In this document: positions 1-8,184 of the stretch, in pieces | How positions within the stretch are numbered: the first letter of the stretch is position 1 | Layout of the letters: every line of letters begins with the position of its first letter | NCBI GenBank assembly: GCA_045604805.1 | Contig: JAZUOT010000037.1 | Coordinates: forward strand, 1-64,000 | Direction: 5' to 3' | DNA: 64,000 nt | Origin: JAZUOT01 sp045604805 | GTDB taxonomy: Bacteria; Bacillota; Clostridia; Oscillospirales; Acutalibacteraceae | Translations under genes and position numbers: made by a program | Notes under the pieces: model-generated | What the model was told of the DNA's origin: nothing | Databases searched by the model: none | The model's input: only the letters and a program-made list of their open reading frames with translations

Positions 1-45
1 TGATGGTGTACCATTCGACTGGTAGCCGCTTGGCTGCTACGGAAG

Positions 46-120
46 GGCTCGTTGGTCAAGCGGTTAAGACACCGGCCTCTCACGCCGGTAACGCGGGTTC
101 GATTCCCGCACGAGTCACCA
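46..120 (+). tRNA. tRNA-Glu (anticodon CTC)
   Basis: A full cloverleaf can be drawn. The acceptor arm GGCTCGT pairs with ACGAGTC, allowing one G-T pair. The anticodon stem CCGGC/GCCGG encloses the loop CTCTCAC with anticodon CTC. The T arm GCGGG/CCCGC carries TTCGATT. CCA is encoded at the 3' end. It lies 50 bases before a 5S rRNA and is probably co-transcribed with it. The first 45 bases of the window contain no gene that I can identify. Confidence 0.96.
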
Positions 121-170
121 TTTCAGCATATATGTGCGAGAAATTGCATATATTATATATTGTTAAAATA

Positions 171-286
<116 letters not shown>

Positions 287-293
287 TTTTTGT

Positions 294-369
294 TCCTCCT
301 TAGCTCAGTCGGTAGAGCGCGCGGCTGTTAACCGCGTTGTCGTTGGTTCAAGTCCAACAGGGGGAGCCA
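294..369 (+). tRNA. tRNA-Asn (anticodon GTT)
   Basis: A complete cloverleaf is present. The acceptor TCCTCCT pairs with AGGGGGA, the D arm contains AGCTCAGTCGGTAGAGC, the anticodon loop is CTGTTAA with anticodon GTT, and the T arm has GGTTCAAGTCC. CCA is encoded. It begins 7 bases after the 5S rRNA and is followed by an intrinsic terminator. Confidence 0.96.
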
Positions 370-377
370 CAAAAATA

Positions 378-409
378 CCCTCGTGTCATTCGACACGGGT
401 TTTTTTTTT
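378..409 (+). terminator. Intrinsic terminator of the tRNA/5S unit
   Basis: An 8-bp stem CTCGTGTC/GACACGGG closes a 4-base loop and is followed by ten T residues. It lies 10 bases after tRNA-Asn and ends the tRNA-Glu/5S/tRNA-Asn transcript. Confidence 0.92.
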
Positions 410-489
410 GAGTTTGATGCACGGCCTATGCCCAGTCTGCGCTGAAGATCAGAAAAAACGATTTACAGTAAGCCGCATAGCAGCTTAGC

Positions 490-518
490 TAGACATTTGC
501 TATGCATTGATGTATAAT
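490..518 (+). promoter_or_regulatory. Sigma-A type promoter of the first leader-protein gene
   Basis: A -35 box TAGACA and a -10 box TATAAT are separated by 17 bases. Predicted transcription starts near 525, which leaves an untranslated leader of about 45 bases before the ATG at 571 and argues against the in-frame ATG at 523. Confidence 0.7.
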
Positions 519-570
519 AAATATGGTTACTTGTTTATCTGTCTATCTGTTGAATTGGGGGGTCAATACA

Positions 571-3500
571 ATGTTTAGATCTATACTTAGTCAAAATCGT
601 TTTAGAGGCATATATGAGTGTCGTGACAAGGCTGAAACATTGAAGTTTTTGAATGAAAGGGGAATTTCTTTAAGTGACGATCAATTAGAAGAACTCAGGA
701 GTATATGTAGTGGTGAATCTTCGGGTTTAATGGATAACTTAAATGAAGAATGTTTGAAAAATGTTTGTGGTGGTGGTGGTCCTGAGAAAAAAACAAGTCA
801 AAAAAAGAAAAATTATAATGTAAGCGTTGGTACTGGAGGTAAGTATGCTATTGATCCTGACCTTCCAGGACCGAAATGTCCAAAAGGCATTCTTCATGGT
901 AGTAGACAGATCACATTTGTCGATGTGGTCGATGAGGAGGAGAAGAATACATATAAACAACTTGAGGATGGTAAATTTATCGATGATAAAGGAAATACAT
1001 ATGAGTTTGATAAGAATGGAAAATTTGTGGATAAGGATGGTGAATTTGTGGATAAGGATGGTAAACATTATATAGATGGTGAAATTTCTATCAAGGATGG
1101 AACTCAAATTATAGTCTATGAAGGACATATTTTTGAGAGTAAATTTATTCCGCCAAAAGATGAAAATGAAGATGAAAATGAAGTTAAAAAGGGAAAATGG
1201 AGTTCTTATGAACCTGTGAACGTAAAAGGTGATGCTGTCCAAAAATCACCCCTAGAGTGGGCACGTGAGGTGTATAATAATCCATTTATAAAGATTATAG
1301 AGGGTGAAAACGGTGATTTTACAGTTGAGCAAGACTTTGCTGCAATGATGCCTTACATGGATGAAAAGGGTAATATTGATCCTATCAAACTTAAGAATGT
1401 TGAACCTGTTAATGGACACCCAATTATTCAACACGAGAGGACTCCAGGAGATGTAGCTCGTTTTGAAAAAGCTTATGCTGGTAAAGGACCTTCTGAGATA
1501 GAGCCAGCTACGATAGATCCAGCTATGATGAATCCACTTATGGTGAATCCACTTATGGTGAATCCAGCTGATGGTTTTTCCAGTTCACTTAATAGTAATT
1601 TAAAGACTGCATTTGATCACTTAGAAAGGCATTGTGAATCCACCGGATGTACGAAAGTAGAAAATGATTTTTTTGCAGCTTACCGTGCTGGCGATTTAGA
1701 CTCAGCAAAGCAAGCAATGAAAGGATATATTGATACGAAAGAACCCAATTTTGAGATAGCACAATCAATGGCCAAGCTTCTATATATCAGCCAATTCTCT
1801 CAGCGTAAATATTCATCCCAGGAGTTAGAAAAATTAAAATTAACAGATGATTCAGTTAAGACGATGCGTAATTTTAGTAAAGAATTTGAAGATGCTGTTT
1901 CAGATTTTACTGATAAGTGTTTTCCTAAAAAATATGATAAAGCTAAAGCTAAAGCTGAAGCTGAAAAACTATTTAGACCTTTATCTATACTGATGCTACA
2001 AAACAGTCTACCAAATCTAACGGATGCTCAGTTGTACGCACTTATGTCCAAAGAACAGAAAGATGAACTTGGAAATCTGATGGGAAGTCACGAATTAACC
2101 TCTTCTTTAAGTCACGAAGGCTTTATCGAAAAGAATGTCCTTGGTCTTTGTTTAATGGGGGAATTTGTCATAAATCCAAAAGGCAAATTGCAATGGAAAG
2201 TGGATATGGAACAAGCTAAGATTGCTGTTTCTAAAATTTATGAAGTTAATGGTATTTTGTCTTACCATATATCTATGTGGGAACGCGAGGCAAAAGCTCT
2301 AGGAGATAAAATTAAAGAGCTGACAGATGATATTAAAAAATTAAATGAATCGAAGAAAAAGATGGGAGATGATATTGAAAAGCTGAAAAAAAATATTGAA
2401 GATTTAAATGGACAGAAGAAAAATACAAAACACGGAGATGAGAAAGAAAAACAAATTAAAGATCTAAATAAACAAATTAAAGATCTAAATAAACAAATTG
2501 AAGATCTAAATAAACAACTTAAAGCAAAAGAAAAACTACTTGGAGCAAATGAAAAACAACTTGAGAGCTTTCAAAATGTTGCAGGAGAGGATGGTAAATA
2601 TAGGGAAATAAAAACTATAGTAAGGAGATTGGCAGGTTTCGGTGACATTGATGGAGCGAAAGAGCAACTTCGTAGAGTTGGACGTCAGTTTGGAGTCAAA
2701 ATCTTATCTGAGGAGAAAGAGTTTCTTGACGAAATGGAAGACGAAAAAGTAAAATTAGGAGTTACTAAACACTCAACAGAAGAGGAAAAAAATAAAGAAG
2801 AGTTTATAGGAAAAATGAATACAGCAAGATCAAAATACAACTTGGCTTTTAATAGACGTAAAGAACTTTTTGGAGAAGAAGGAGGAGAAGAAGGAAGATA
2901 TAAGAAGTTTTTTGATACTGATATCGACAAATTTGATGGTTATGATGATCTACGTAAAGAAGTTGAATCGAGAAAAAAAGAGTTTATGGAGAAAGAAAAA
3001 GAGTGTGAAAAACTGGAAACATATTATTATGAACTGTGCTCAGTAAGAAATTATTTTAAAATATTACTAAAATCCTATAAAGGTTTGCTACCAAAAAAAA
3101 TAATAAACGAATGCAAGTCAAAAGTAGATAATATTAAGGAACAAATAGAAGCACTGACAAAACAATTAGAAGAATATGGTCGATCTTTGGATGAATTTTT
3201 TAATGATATGAATGATAAACTTCAGGCTAAAAAACAAGAAGAAGTTAAGCAAAAAAATGCTGAGCTTGAAAGAAAGAAGAAAGAGTTTACTGAAGCTCAA
3301 AGAACGCTTACTAGAGCTCAAGAAGAGCTTGGAAAAAAGAACGAAGAGCTTGGAGGAGCTCAAAGACAGCTTGAAGAAGCTCGAACACAGCTTGTACAAG
3401 AGAACGAACGGCTTGCAGAGGCTAGAAAGCAGGTTGCAGACGCTAGAAAGCAGATTAAAGACGCTAAAGAGGACGCTGAAAAACAGAAAGACATAGCTGG

Positions 3501-3915
3501 CTGGGCCAGAGACGGCAAGAATGAGTATATGGAGAAGTATCAAGAAAATGAACAAATGCTGAAACAACAAAAAGAGGCAAATACAGTTTTAGTAAATGAA
3601 AATGGTCACTTAAAGCAACAACAAGATCTAAATGAGAAACGTGTTAAATGGCATACCCTTAAGAGAGTCTCTATTGTCAGTTCTCTTTCAGCGGCTGTAT
3701 GTACTGCTGCGGCAGTGGCTGGTTCTATTCTTGGTTTTGTTGGGACTGTTCTTGTTCCGTTTACCTTTGGGGCAGGGCTATTAGCTTTTCTTGTATGCGG
3801 TATCGTCTCTGCCATTAAAGAAAGTACCTACAGAGCAAAACTGACTGATCTAGATAATCGTTATGACTTAACTGAGAGGATGAGGAATGCAGTTAATGCT
3901 AATGATGACAACTAA
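571..3915 (+). CDS. Giant coiled-coil protein with N-terminal double-glycine leader
   Basis: This 1114-residue protein is not a recognised family. The ATG at 571 was chosen because GGGGGG lies 8 bases upstream. Residues 1-70 look like a Nif11/bacteriocin-type leader: CRD at 17-19, ERGISLS at 29-35, then LNEECLKNVCGGGG ending at 70, the place where a C39 peptidase would cut. Residues about 120-170 repeat the phrase DG-x-F-V-DKDG, and about 320-345 repeat NPLMV. Residues about 560-1020 are heptad-rich coiled coil, including three tandem copies of KQIKDLN. Residues about 1032-1086 form two adjacent hydrophobic segments. Known for the leader type: export by peptidase-containing ABC transporters. 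Inferred: an exported, possibly membrane-inserting effector or toxin. Two other genes here (48717 and 61984) share the leader but not the cargo. Phage tape-measure or surface-fibre roles are alternatives. Confidence 0.85.
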   Translation: MFRSILSQNRFRGIYECRDKAETLKFLNERGISLSDDQLEELRSICSGESSGLMDNLNEECLKNVCGGGGPEKKTSQKKKNYNVSVGTGGKYAIDPDLPGPKCPKGILHGSRQITFVDVVDEEEKNTYKQLEDGKFIDDKGNTYEFDKNGKFVDKDGEFVDKDGKHYIDGEISIKDGTQIIVYEGHIFESKFIPPKDENEDENEVKKGKWSSYEPVNVKGDAVQKSPLEWAREVYNNPFIKIIEGENGDFTVEQDFAAMMPYMDEKGNIDPIKLKNVEPVNGHPIIQHERTPGDVARFEKAYAGKGPSEIEPATIDPAMMNPLMVNPLMVNPADGFSSSLNSNLKTAFDHLERHCESTGCTKVENDFFAAYRAGDLDSAKQAMKGYIDTKEPNFEIAQSMAKLLYISQFSQRKYSSQELEKLKLTDDSVKTMRNFSKEFEDAVSDFTDKCFPKKYDKAKAKAEAEKLFRPLSILMLQNSLPNLTDAQLYALMSKEQKDELGNLMGSHELTSSLSHEGFIEKNVLGLCLMGEFVINPKGKLQWKVDMEQAKIAVSKIYEVNGILSYHISMWEREAKALGDKIKELTDDIKKLNESKKKMGDDIEKLKKNIEDLNGQKKNTKHGDEKEKQIKDLNKQIKDLNKQIEDLNKQLKAKEKLLGANEKQLESFQNVAGEDGKYREIKTIVRRLAGFGDIDGAKEQLRRVGRQFGVKILSEEKEFLDEMEDEKVKLGVTKHSTEEEKNKEEFIGKMNTARSKYNLAFNRRKELFGEEGGEEGRYKKFFDTDIDKFDGYDDLRKEVESRKKEFMEKEKECEKLETYYYELCSVRNYFKILLKSYKGLLPKKIINECKSKVDNIKEQIEALTKQLEEYGRSLDEFFNDMNDKLQAKKQEEVKQKNAELERKKKEFTEAQRTLTRAQEELGKKNEELGGAQRQLEEARTQLVQENERLAEARKQVADARKQIKDAKEDAEKQKDIAGWARDGKNEYMEKYQENEQMLKQQKEANTVLVNENGHLKQQQDLNEKRVKWHTLKRVSIVSSLSAAVCTAAAVAGSILGFVGTVLVPFTFGAGLLAFLVCGIVSAIKESTYRAKLTDLDNRYDLTERMRNAVNANDDN

Positions 3916-4010
3916 CATAAAAATGCACATGTGATAAAAAATTCAATTAATTTTTTGTTTTATATTGTGTTTGTGCAGTGCCATATCTTAAATAATGTAT
4001 TTCTTTGAAT

Positions 4011-4054
4011 AATATCACCTTGTCTTGTAAAAATTAAGACAGGTGATATTTTTT
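4011..4054 (+). terminator. Hairpin with T tract directly before a start codon
   Basis: AATATCACCTTGTCTT pairs with AAGACAGGTGATATT, with one bulged T, around a 9-base loop. A run of six T residues follows and the next codon is the ATG of the gene at 4055. It can act as intrinsic terminator for the giant gene upstream. The 3' arm also holds AGGTGA, the only good ribosome binding site for the next gene, so the same structure could hide that site. Confidence 0.75.
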
Positions 4055-4456
4055 ATGAATTTAAAGAGAATTCAAAGTGACACAATTATATTTTTAGTAG
4101 GTGGAGTATTATACGGAATTATTGAGATCATTTATAGAGGTTATACACATTGGACAATGCTTATAACAGGTGGAACTTGCTGTCTCAGTGTTTTTAAAAC
4201 ATTTGTATTCATAAAACCTTGTTGTATGCTCAAAAAGTGTATTATAGGTTCGGCTATTATCACGTTTATAGAATTGATATGTGGCTGTATAGTTAATCTG
4301 CACTTTAAAATGAATGTATGGGACTATTCATCGCATAAAATTAATTTTCTCGGACAAATATGTTTGTTTAATTCTCTGCTTTGGGCACTTTTGTCCATCC
4401 CTTTGTGTATATTCTCAGGCAAAGTTAAAAAAATATATTTAAAAAAATCAAGATAG
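4055..4456 (+). CDS. Small membrane protein, CmpB-like (PF06541 type)
   Basis: A 133-residue protein with four hydrophobic segments. The later half contains ELICGCIVNLHFKMNVWDYS followed by FLGQICL and a hydrophobic LLWALLS stretch. This arrangement (an E-x-hydrophobic-G-x-x-N helix, WDYS, N-x-x-GQIC) is what I know from the family labelled putative ABC-transporter type IV (CmpB). The function of that family is not established. The ATG at 4055 is preceded by AGGTGA 9 bases upstream, which itself is inside the hairpin at 4011-4054. It stands alone between the giant leader gene and a Nudix gene. Confidence 0.7.
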   Translation: MNLKRIQSDTIIFLVGGVLYGIIEIIYRGYTHWTMLITGGTCCLSVFKTFVFIKPCCMLKKCIIGSAIITFIELICGCIVNLHFKMNVWDYSSHKINFLGQICLFNSLLWALLSIPLCIFSGKVKKIYLKKSR

Positions 4457-4578
4457 AATTTCTATTTTTTGTTAATGCCCTTTATATGCAGCTGAAAAAA
4501 GCATAGTTTTCTTGATTATTTACCTGATTTTGCACTTGCTTCGATATGAGATATATTGTATTCTTGATTACAAGGGGT

Positions 4579-4597
4579 ATGAGTAATAATTACTCAT
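4579..4597. promoter_or_regulatory. 19-bp perfect palindrome upstream of the Nudix gene
   Basis: ATGAGTAAT, a central A, then ATTACTCAT: a perfect dyad of 9-bp arms. It lies 62 bases before the Nudix start and about 25 bases after a possible promoter (TTGCAC, 16 bases, TATATT). It has the geometry of an operator for a dimeric repressor. The protein that binds it is unknown. Confidence 0.5.
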
Positions 4598-4658
4598 AGA
4601 CATATCTAAATTTAAAATTGACATGCTAGTTTTTGTGTGCAAATGAAGGTTACATAAA

Positions 4659-5411
4659 ATGTTAGGAAAAATAGTAAAAGTTAATTTTGATTGCATAAAT
4701 TCAAATGTACTTAGTTACAAAGGAAAAGTCCTTTGTAATTGTACCGTCCGGCTTATATTTGATGGCAAAGCTGAATTATTTACAGCATACTTTTTGGGAG
4801 ATACCTCCCCAGATACCACGTCTAATAATATAATGATCAACGCAATTTTGGAGTACAAAACTCACCAAAGGCTTTTCGTAACACCTAAAAATGTCATATA
4901 CTTCGAGCCGGAAATAACAGATATAGTTGAGAAATTAAATATCAAAACTCCGCTTAAGATAAAATGCTCTTACGAAAAATCATGTGGTGCCGTAGTATAC
5001 AGGTGGGTAAGAAATAAACCAATGTTCTTGCTTATCAAAAATATGTATGCAAGATACTGGTCGTTTCCAAAGGGACATATAGAAAAAAACGAATCAGAAC
5101 ACGGGACAGCAAAAAGGGAAATTGCAGAAGAAACGGGTCTTTGTGTGAAATTTATCAGAGGCTTTAGACAATGCTGCACGTATTCTCCGTATGCGAATGT
5201 TAGCAAACAGGTAGTATTGTTTTTAGCAGAAGCCAATGAGGGCCAAGTAGTTATACAAGAAGAAGAGATAGAAAAATATACCTGGGCAGATTGCGAAGAA
5301 GCGATTAAAATGTGTAAGCATAAAAACGACAAAAAGGTTTTAAAATTAGCGTATGCTCGTGTTATAAAACTTAATAATCAAACCCAGCAGAAACAGCTGA
5401 GTTATTCGTGA
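4659..5411 (+). CDS. Nudix hydrolase with N-terminal extension
   Basis: A 250-residue protein. Residues 139-161 form a complete Nudix box: G, five residues, E, seven residues, REIAEETGL, which binds the metal and hydrolyses a nucleoside diphosphate linked to another group. The sequence KSCGAVVYR at the start of the Nudix fold and WSFPKGH before the box resemble bacterial Ap4A-hydrolase/MutT-like members; the exact substrate cannot be read. Residues 1-100 are an additional domain, perhaps beta-rich, that I do not recognise. The ATG follows GAAGG at a normal distance. It is monocistronic, with a convergent lipoprotein gene downstream. Confidence 0.88.
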   Translation: MLGKIVKVNFDCINSNVLSYKGKVLCNCTVRLIFDGKAELFTAYFLGDTSPDTTSNNIMINAILEYKTHQRLFVTPKNVIYFEPEITDIVEKLNIKTPLKIKCSYEKSCGAVVYRWVRNKPMFLLIKNMYARYWSFPKGHIEKNESEHGTAKREIAEETGLCVKFIRGFRQCCTYSPYANVSKQVVLFLAEANEGQVVIQEEEIEKYTWADCEEAIKMCKHKNDKKVLKLAYARVIKLNNQTQQKQLSYS

Positions 5412-5499
5412 TGTCTAATTTAACAAAATTCATAAGAATATATATACCAAACGCATGAAGGCTTAATTTTTGATTGCAGATGTAAACTGCAAATCTACT

Positions 5500-6015
5500 T
5501 TATTGTAAAAAGTCAAAAACCAATTTAAGAGATTTAATTGATATATTGCTTATATCTCCAGATTTGTTTAACACAGTCAAATAACAATCATAATCTTGAA
5601 AGTTCACTTTAAAAATAGTTTTTTCTAAATCTGAGTCAATGCATGTTAAAGCGTCGTTATTCGAAGTTAAATGGATAATATCGTTTAAAATTTTAACAAA
5701 ACAAGTATTTCCGCAGAAAAATTCGTCACTACTAAGACTTGTTACATTTTGAGAAACGGTATATTCTTTTGAATTTCTTTGAAATGTTAATCCTTCCACT
5801 TCACTTGGTGAGATTATTCTTAGTTCACTCTGACCTTCAGCCGTATTTTTATAAAAACAAGTATAAAGTTTTTCTCCATATGATACAGATATGTTACCAG
5901 AAAAAAGTCTATTTATTTTTCTTGTATCTATAGCATAATGATTCTTGGAAGTACAAGCACAAAGACAAGAAAGAAAAAACATCAACAAAAACAAGCACAT
6001 AAGCTTTTTAGTCAA
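5500..6015 (-). CDS. Lipoprotein of unknown function
   Basis: A 171-residue protein starting at TTG 6015, placed 7 bases after GGAGG; an upstream in-frame start exists but has no such site. The N-terminus is MTKKL followed by a hydrophobic stretch that ends in the lipobox LCAC, so it should be lipidated on cysteine and anchored outside the membrane. The mature part (about 150 residues) is rich in Ser, Asn and Asp and alternates polar and hydrophobic residues as beta-sheet proteins do. No family is recognised. It is alone on the minus strand, convergent with the Nudix gene. Confidence 0.78.
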   Translation of the reverse strand: MTKKLMCLFLLMFFLSCLCACTSKNHYAIDTRKINRLFSGNISVSYGEKLYTCFYKNTAEGQSELRIISPSEVEGLTFQRNSKEYTVSQNVTSLSSDEFFCGNTCFVKILNDIIHLTSNNDALTCIDSDLEKTIFKVNFQDYDCYLTVLNKSGDISNISIKSLKLVFDFLQ

Positions 6016-6406
6016 ATAGATTCCTCCGATATCTGAAACAGAGTAAAGCAAGCTAAAAAGAAATGTGCCATTTTTACGCTACCATTATTAACAAAAAATA
6101 TAACCAAAAACCGTTGGATAGTACACACACTTCTTGTTAGTTTTTTAGTATATGAATATTCTTTAAAATTATATTTATTACATTCCATTCTATCTTGCAA
6201 AATTTGTTTCTGATAAGAATTTGGATAATATAAAAAAGGAAGGGAGAAAAAATGAAACAGATGTGATTTTTTTCCTATTAGTGGAAAAGCTCAACATTGT
6301 GATAGGATGGGAAATATTTCGACTATTTATGGTCTGATTAAAGTAGAGAAATATTAAAAAAATAGAAATATAATAAGAGATTGCCTTAATATATTTTATT
6401 TTTTCC
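6016..6406. other. Intergenic region between lipoprotein and MerR genes
   Basis: About 390 bases of very AT-rich DNA without a convincing gene. An ATG at 6252 preceded by GGAAGGGAG opens only a four-codon reading frame and has no coding continuation. The lipoprotein promoter must lie in this interval on the minus strand, but no clear boxes stand out. Confidence 0.4.
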
Positions 6407-6437
6407 TTGCTTGTTACCCAAGGTAATATATTAAAAT
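6407..6437 (+). promoter_or_regulatory. MerR-type promoter with 19-bp spacer and dyad operator
   Basis: A -35 box TTGCTT and a -10 box TAAAAT are separated by 19 bases instead of 17. Inside the spacer, at 6414-6426, lies the dyad TTACC-CAA-GGTAA. An over-long spacer holding a dyad is the classical target of MerR-family activators, which untwist the DNA. The gene immediately downstream is a MerR-family regulator, so autoregulation is likely. Confidence 0.72.
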
Positions 6438-6459
6438 AAAGCTAAGGAGGAGATGTATT

Positions 6460-7188
6460 ATGTCAACATACACAAGCGGTGAGCTTGCAAAATTATGCGA
6501 AGTTTCAGTGAGAACTGTGCAATTTTATGATTCTAAGGGCTTACTAAAACCGAGTGAAATATCTGAAAACGGCAGGCGTTTATATACAGACAATGAAGTA
6601 GAGAAATTAAAACTTATTTGTATGTTTAAAGCGCTATCTTTATCTCTTAGTTCTATAAAAGAAATTTTTGAAAGCAAAAATACAACTGAAAGACTGCTAG
6701 ATATATTAGAGGAACAGACTAAACACATAGATTTAGAAATAAATGAAAAACTCCATCAGAAAAAGATGCTGAAAACTGCTGTGGAAAATATCAGTCTCAG
6801 CAAAACCGTCTCAATAAAATCCATAAAAGATATAGAAATGCTTATCAAAGGAAAAACATATTTCAGGAAACTTATCGTATATATGTTGAGTTTTGCTGTA
6901 GTTGCAGAAGTTTTCGAAATCCTAACTTTCATTTTATGGGTGTCAAAAGGGGTATACTGGCCTTTTGTAGGGGCTTTTTCTTTGAGTCTGCTTATTTCTA
7001 TAGCATTTGCAAAAAAATACTATAAGACAACAGAATATATTTGCCCAAACTGCAATAATAGGTTCAGGCCTAAGTTTAAGGAATTTTTATTTTCATATCA
7101 TACCCCAAAGAAAAGAAAATTAAAGTGTCCTAAATGTTCTAAAAAAACTCTTTGTTTTGAGACTTATTCTTACTACAATAAAAATTAA
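6460..7188 (+). CDS. MerR-family regulator with membrane and zinc-ribbon domains
   Basis: A 242-residue protein. Residues 4-70 are a MerR winged helix (GELAKLCEVSVRTVQFYDSK, then NGRRLY). Residues about 72-115 are the helix expected to form the antiparallel dimer coiled coil. Residues about 136-182 hold two hydrophobic membrane segments, and the C-terminus has CPNC (195-198) and CPKC (223-226), a zinc ribbon. MerR proteins sense a ligand or stress and switch promoters with long spacers; here the sensor part appears to be in the membrane with a metal-binding end in the cytoplasm. AAGGAGG lies 9 bases before ATG, and its own promoter region carries a matching dyad. The signal sensed is unknown. 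A terminator follows. Confidence 0.88.
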   Translation: MSTYTSGELAKLCEVSVRTVQFYDSKGLLKPSEISENGRRLYTDNEVEKLKLICMFKALSLSLSSIKEIFESKNTTERLLDILEEQTKHIDLEINEKLHQKKMLKTAVENISLSKTVSIKSIKDIEMLIKGKTYFRKLIVYMLSFAVVAEVFEILTFILWVSKGVYWPFVGAFSLSLLISIAFAKKYYKTTEYICPNCNNRFRPKFKEFLFSYHTPKKRKLKCPKCSKKTLCFETYSYYNKN

Positions 7189-7213
7189 TCAAAAAACATG
7201 TAAAACATATCTT

Positions 7214-7256
7214 CCCTCATCTATCATGATTATTTTAGATAGATGGGGATTTTTTT
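7214..7256 (+). terminator. Intrinsic terminator after the MerR gene
   Basis: CCCTCATCTATC pairs with GATAGATGGGG (one bulged T) around a 12-base loop and is followed by seven T residues. Confidence 0.88.
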
Positions 7257-7321
7257 ATTCCAATATCTGACATAAATATTTAAATAGTCAGTGCAATAAT
7301 TACTGCATAGAGGAGGTTGAT

Positions 7322-8158
7322 ATGCAACAAGTCATATACATAGACGTACTGCTATGTCTTAATTTATTTATAAATTATCTGGTACTGCTGATTAGTGAAA
7401 AATTTTTAAACCTCAAGGCTAAAAACTATAGACTGATGCTGGCATCTTTTTTTGGGGCACTTTGCTCACTTCTTATATTCTTTCCATATATAGGCAGAAT
7501 TTTATTATTACTGATATCTTTTTGCTGTGCTGTTTTAATAAACTTAATATGCTATGGTTTTAAGTCATTTCGATTTTTAATGAAAGCTAGTGTTTGCTTT
7601 ATATTTATCAATTTTTCTTTTGCTGGGATAATATTTCTTTTATGTAACATATCAAAAACGAACAATGCAATGGTAAAAAATGGCATAGTGTATTTTAATA
7701 TCTCTCCAAAACTATTTATATTTATGTGCATAGTTTCTTATATAATCATACGCGTAGTTCAAATTTTAAATATCAAATTTAATCATTCCAATAGCACCTA
7801 TAGGACTCAAATATACTTGGGAAATAAACACTGTAATTTAATTTCAAAAATAGACACAGGAAATAGCTTGATAGAACCTTTTTCATCTTTGCCAGTAATA
7901 GTTGTGAACAAAAAAAGCCTAAAACAGCTTTTACCTTTTGAAGAAATTATAAGTCCAGAACAGGCAAGCAAACTTAAGTACAGAATGATACCCTTTAATA
8001 GTGTTGGCAAAAGTGGTGTACTAAAGGGCTTCAAACCTGATTACATAAACATATACACAGGCAATAAAATCAAGAAAAAGGAGGCTTATGTTGCCATATG
8101 TGATGATGATATTTTAAACGATGGCTTTGACGCTTTATTAAACCCTGATTTACTGTGA
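7322..8158 (+). CDS. spoIIGA: Sigma-E processing peptidase SpoIIGA
   Basis: A 278-residue protein, slightly shorter than the B. subtilis form of about 309. The first 150 residues contain about five membrane segments (MQQVIYIDVLLCLNLFINY is typical of the family start). The C-terminal half is an aspartic-protease-like domain with the active-site motif DTGNS at 178-182. Known role: in the forespore septum it cleaves the pro-sequence of pro-sigma-E in response to SpoIIR, which turns on the mother-cell programme. It lies 26 bases upstream of sigE, the conserved order in spore formers, and begins after AGAGGAGG. Confidence 0.95.
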   Translation: MQQVIYIDVLLCLNLFINYLVLLISEKFLNLKAKNYRLMLASFFGALCSLLIFFPYIGRILLLLISFCCAVLINLICYGFKSFRFLMKASVCFIFINFSFAGIIFLLCNISKTNNAMVKNGIVYFNISPKLFIFMCIVSYIIIRVVQILNIKFNHSNSTYRTQIYLGNKHCNLISKIDTGNSLIEPFSSLPVIVVNKKSLKQLLPFEEIISPEQASKLKYRMIPFNSVGKSGVLKGFKPDYINIYTGNKIKKKEAYVAICDDDILNDGFDALLNPDLL

Positions 8159-8184
8159 TATATTCGAAAGGATGAGTAAAAATT

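Noticed and set aside
3166..3570. 134-codon Leu/Ser/Phe-rich minus-strand frame
   Set aside because: Antisense of the Glu/Lys-rich coiled coil, which yields Leu/Phe/Ser codons automatically.
6252..6357. Short frame after GGAAGGGAG upstream of the MerR gene
   Set aside because: It stops after four codons and the other frames have no coding character.
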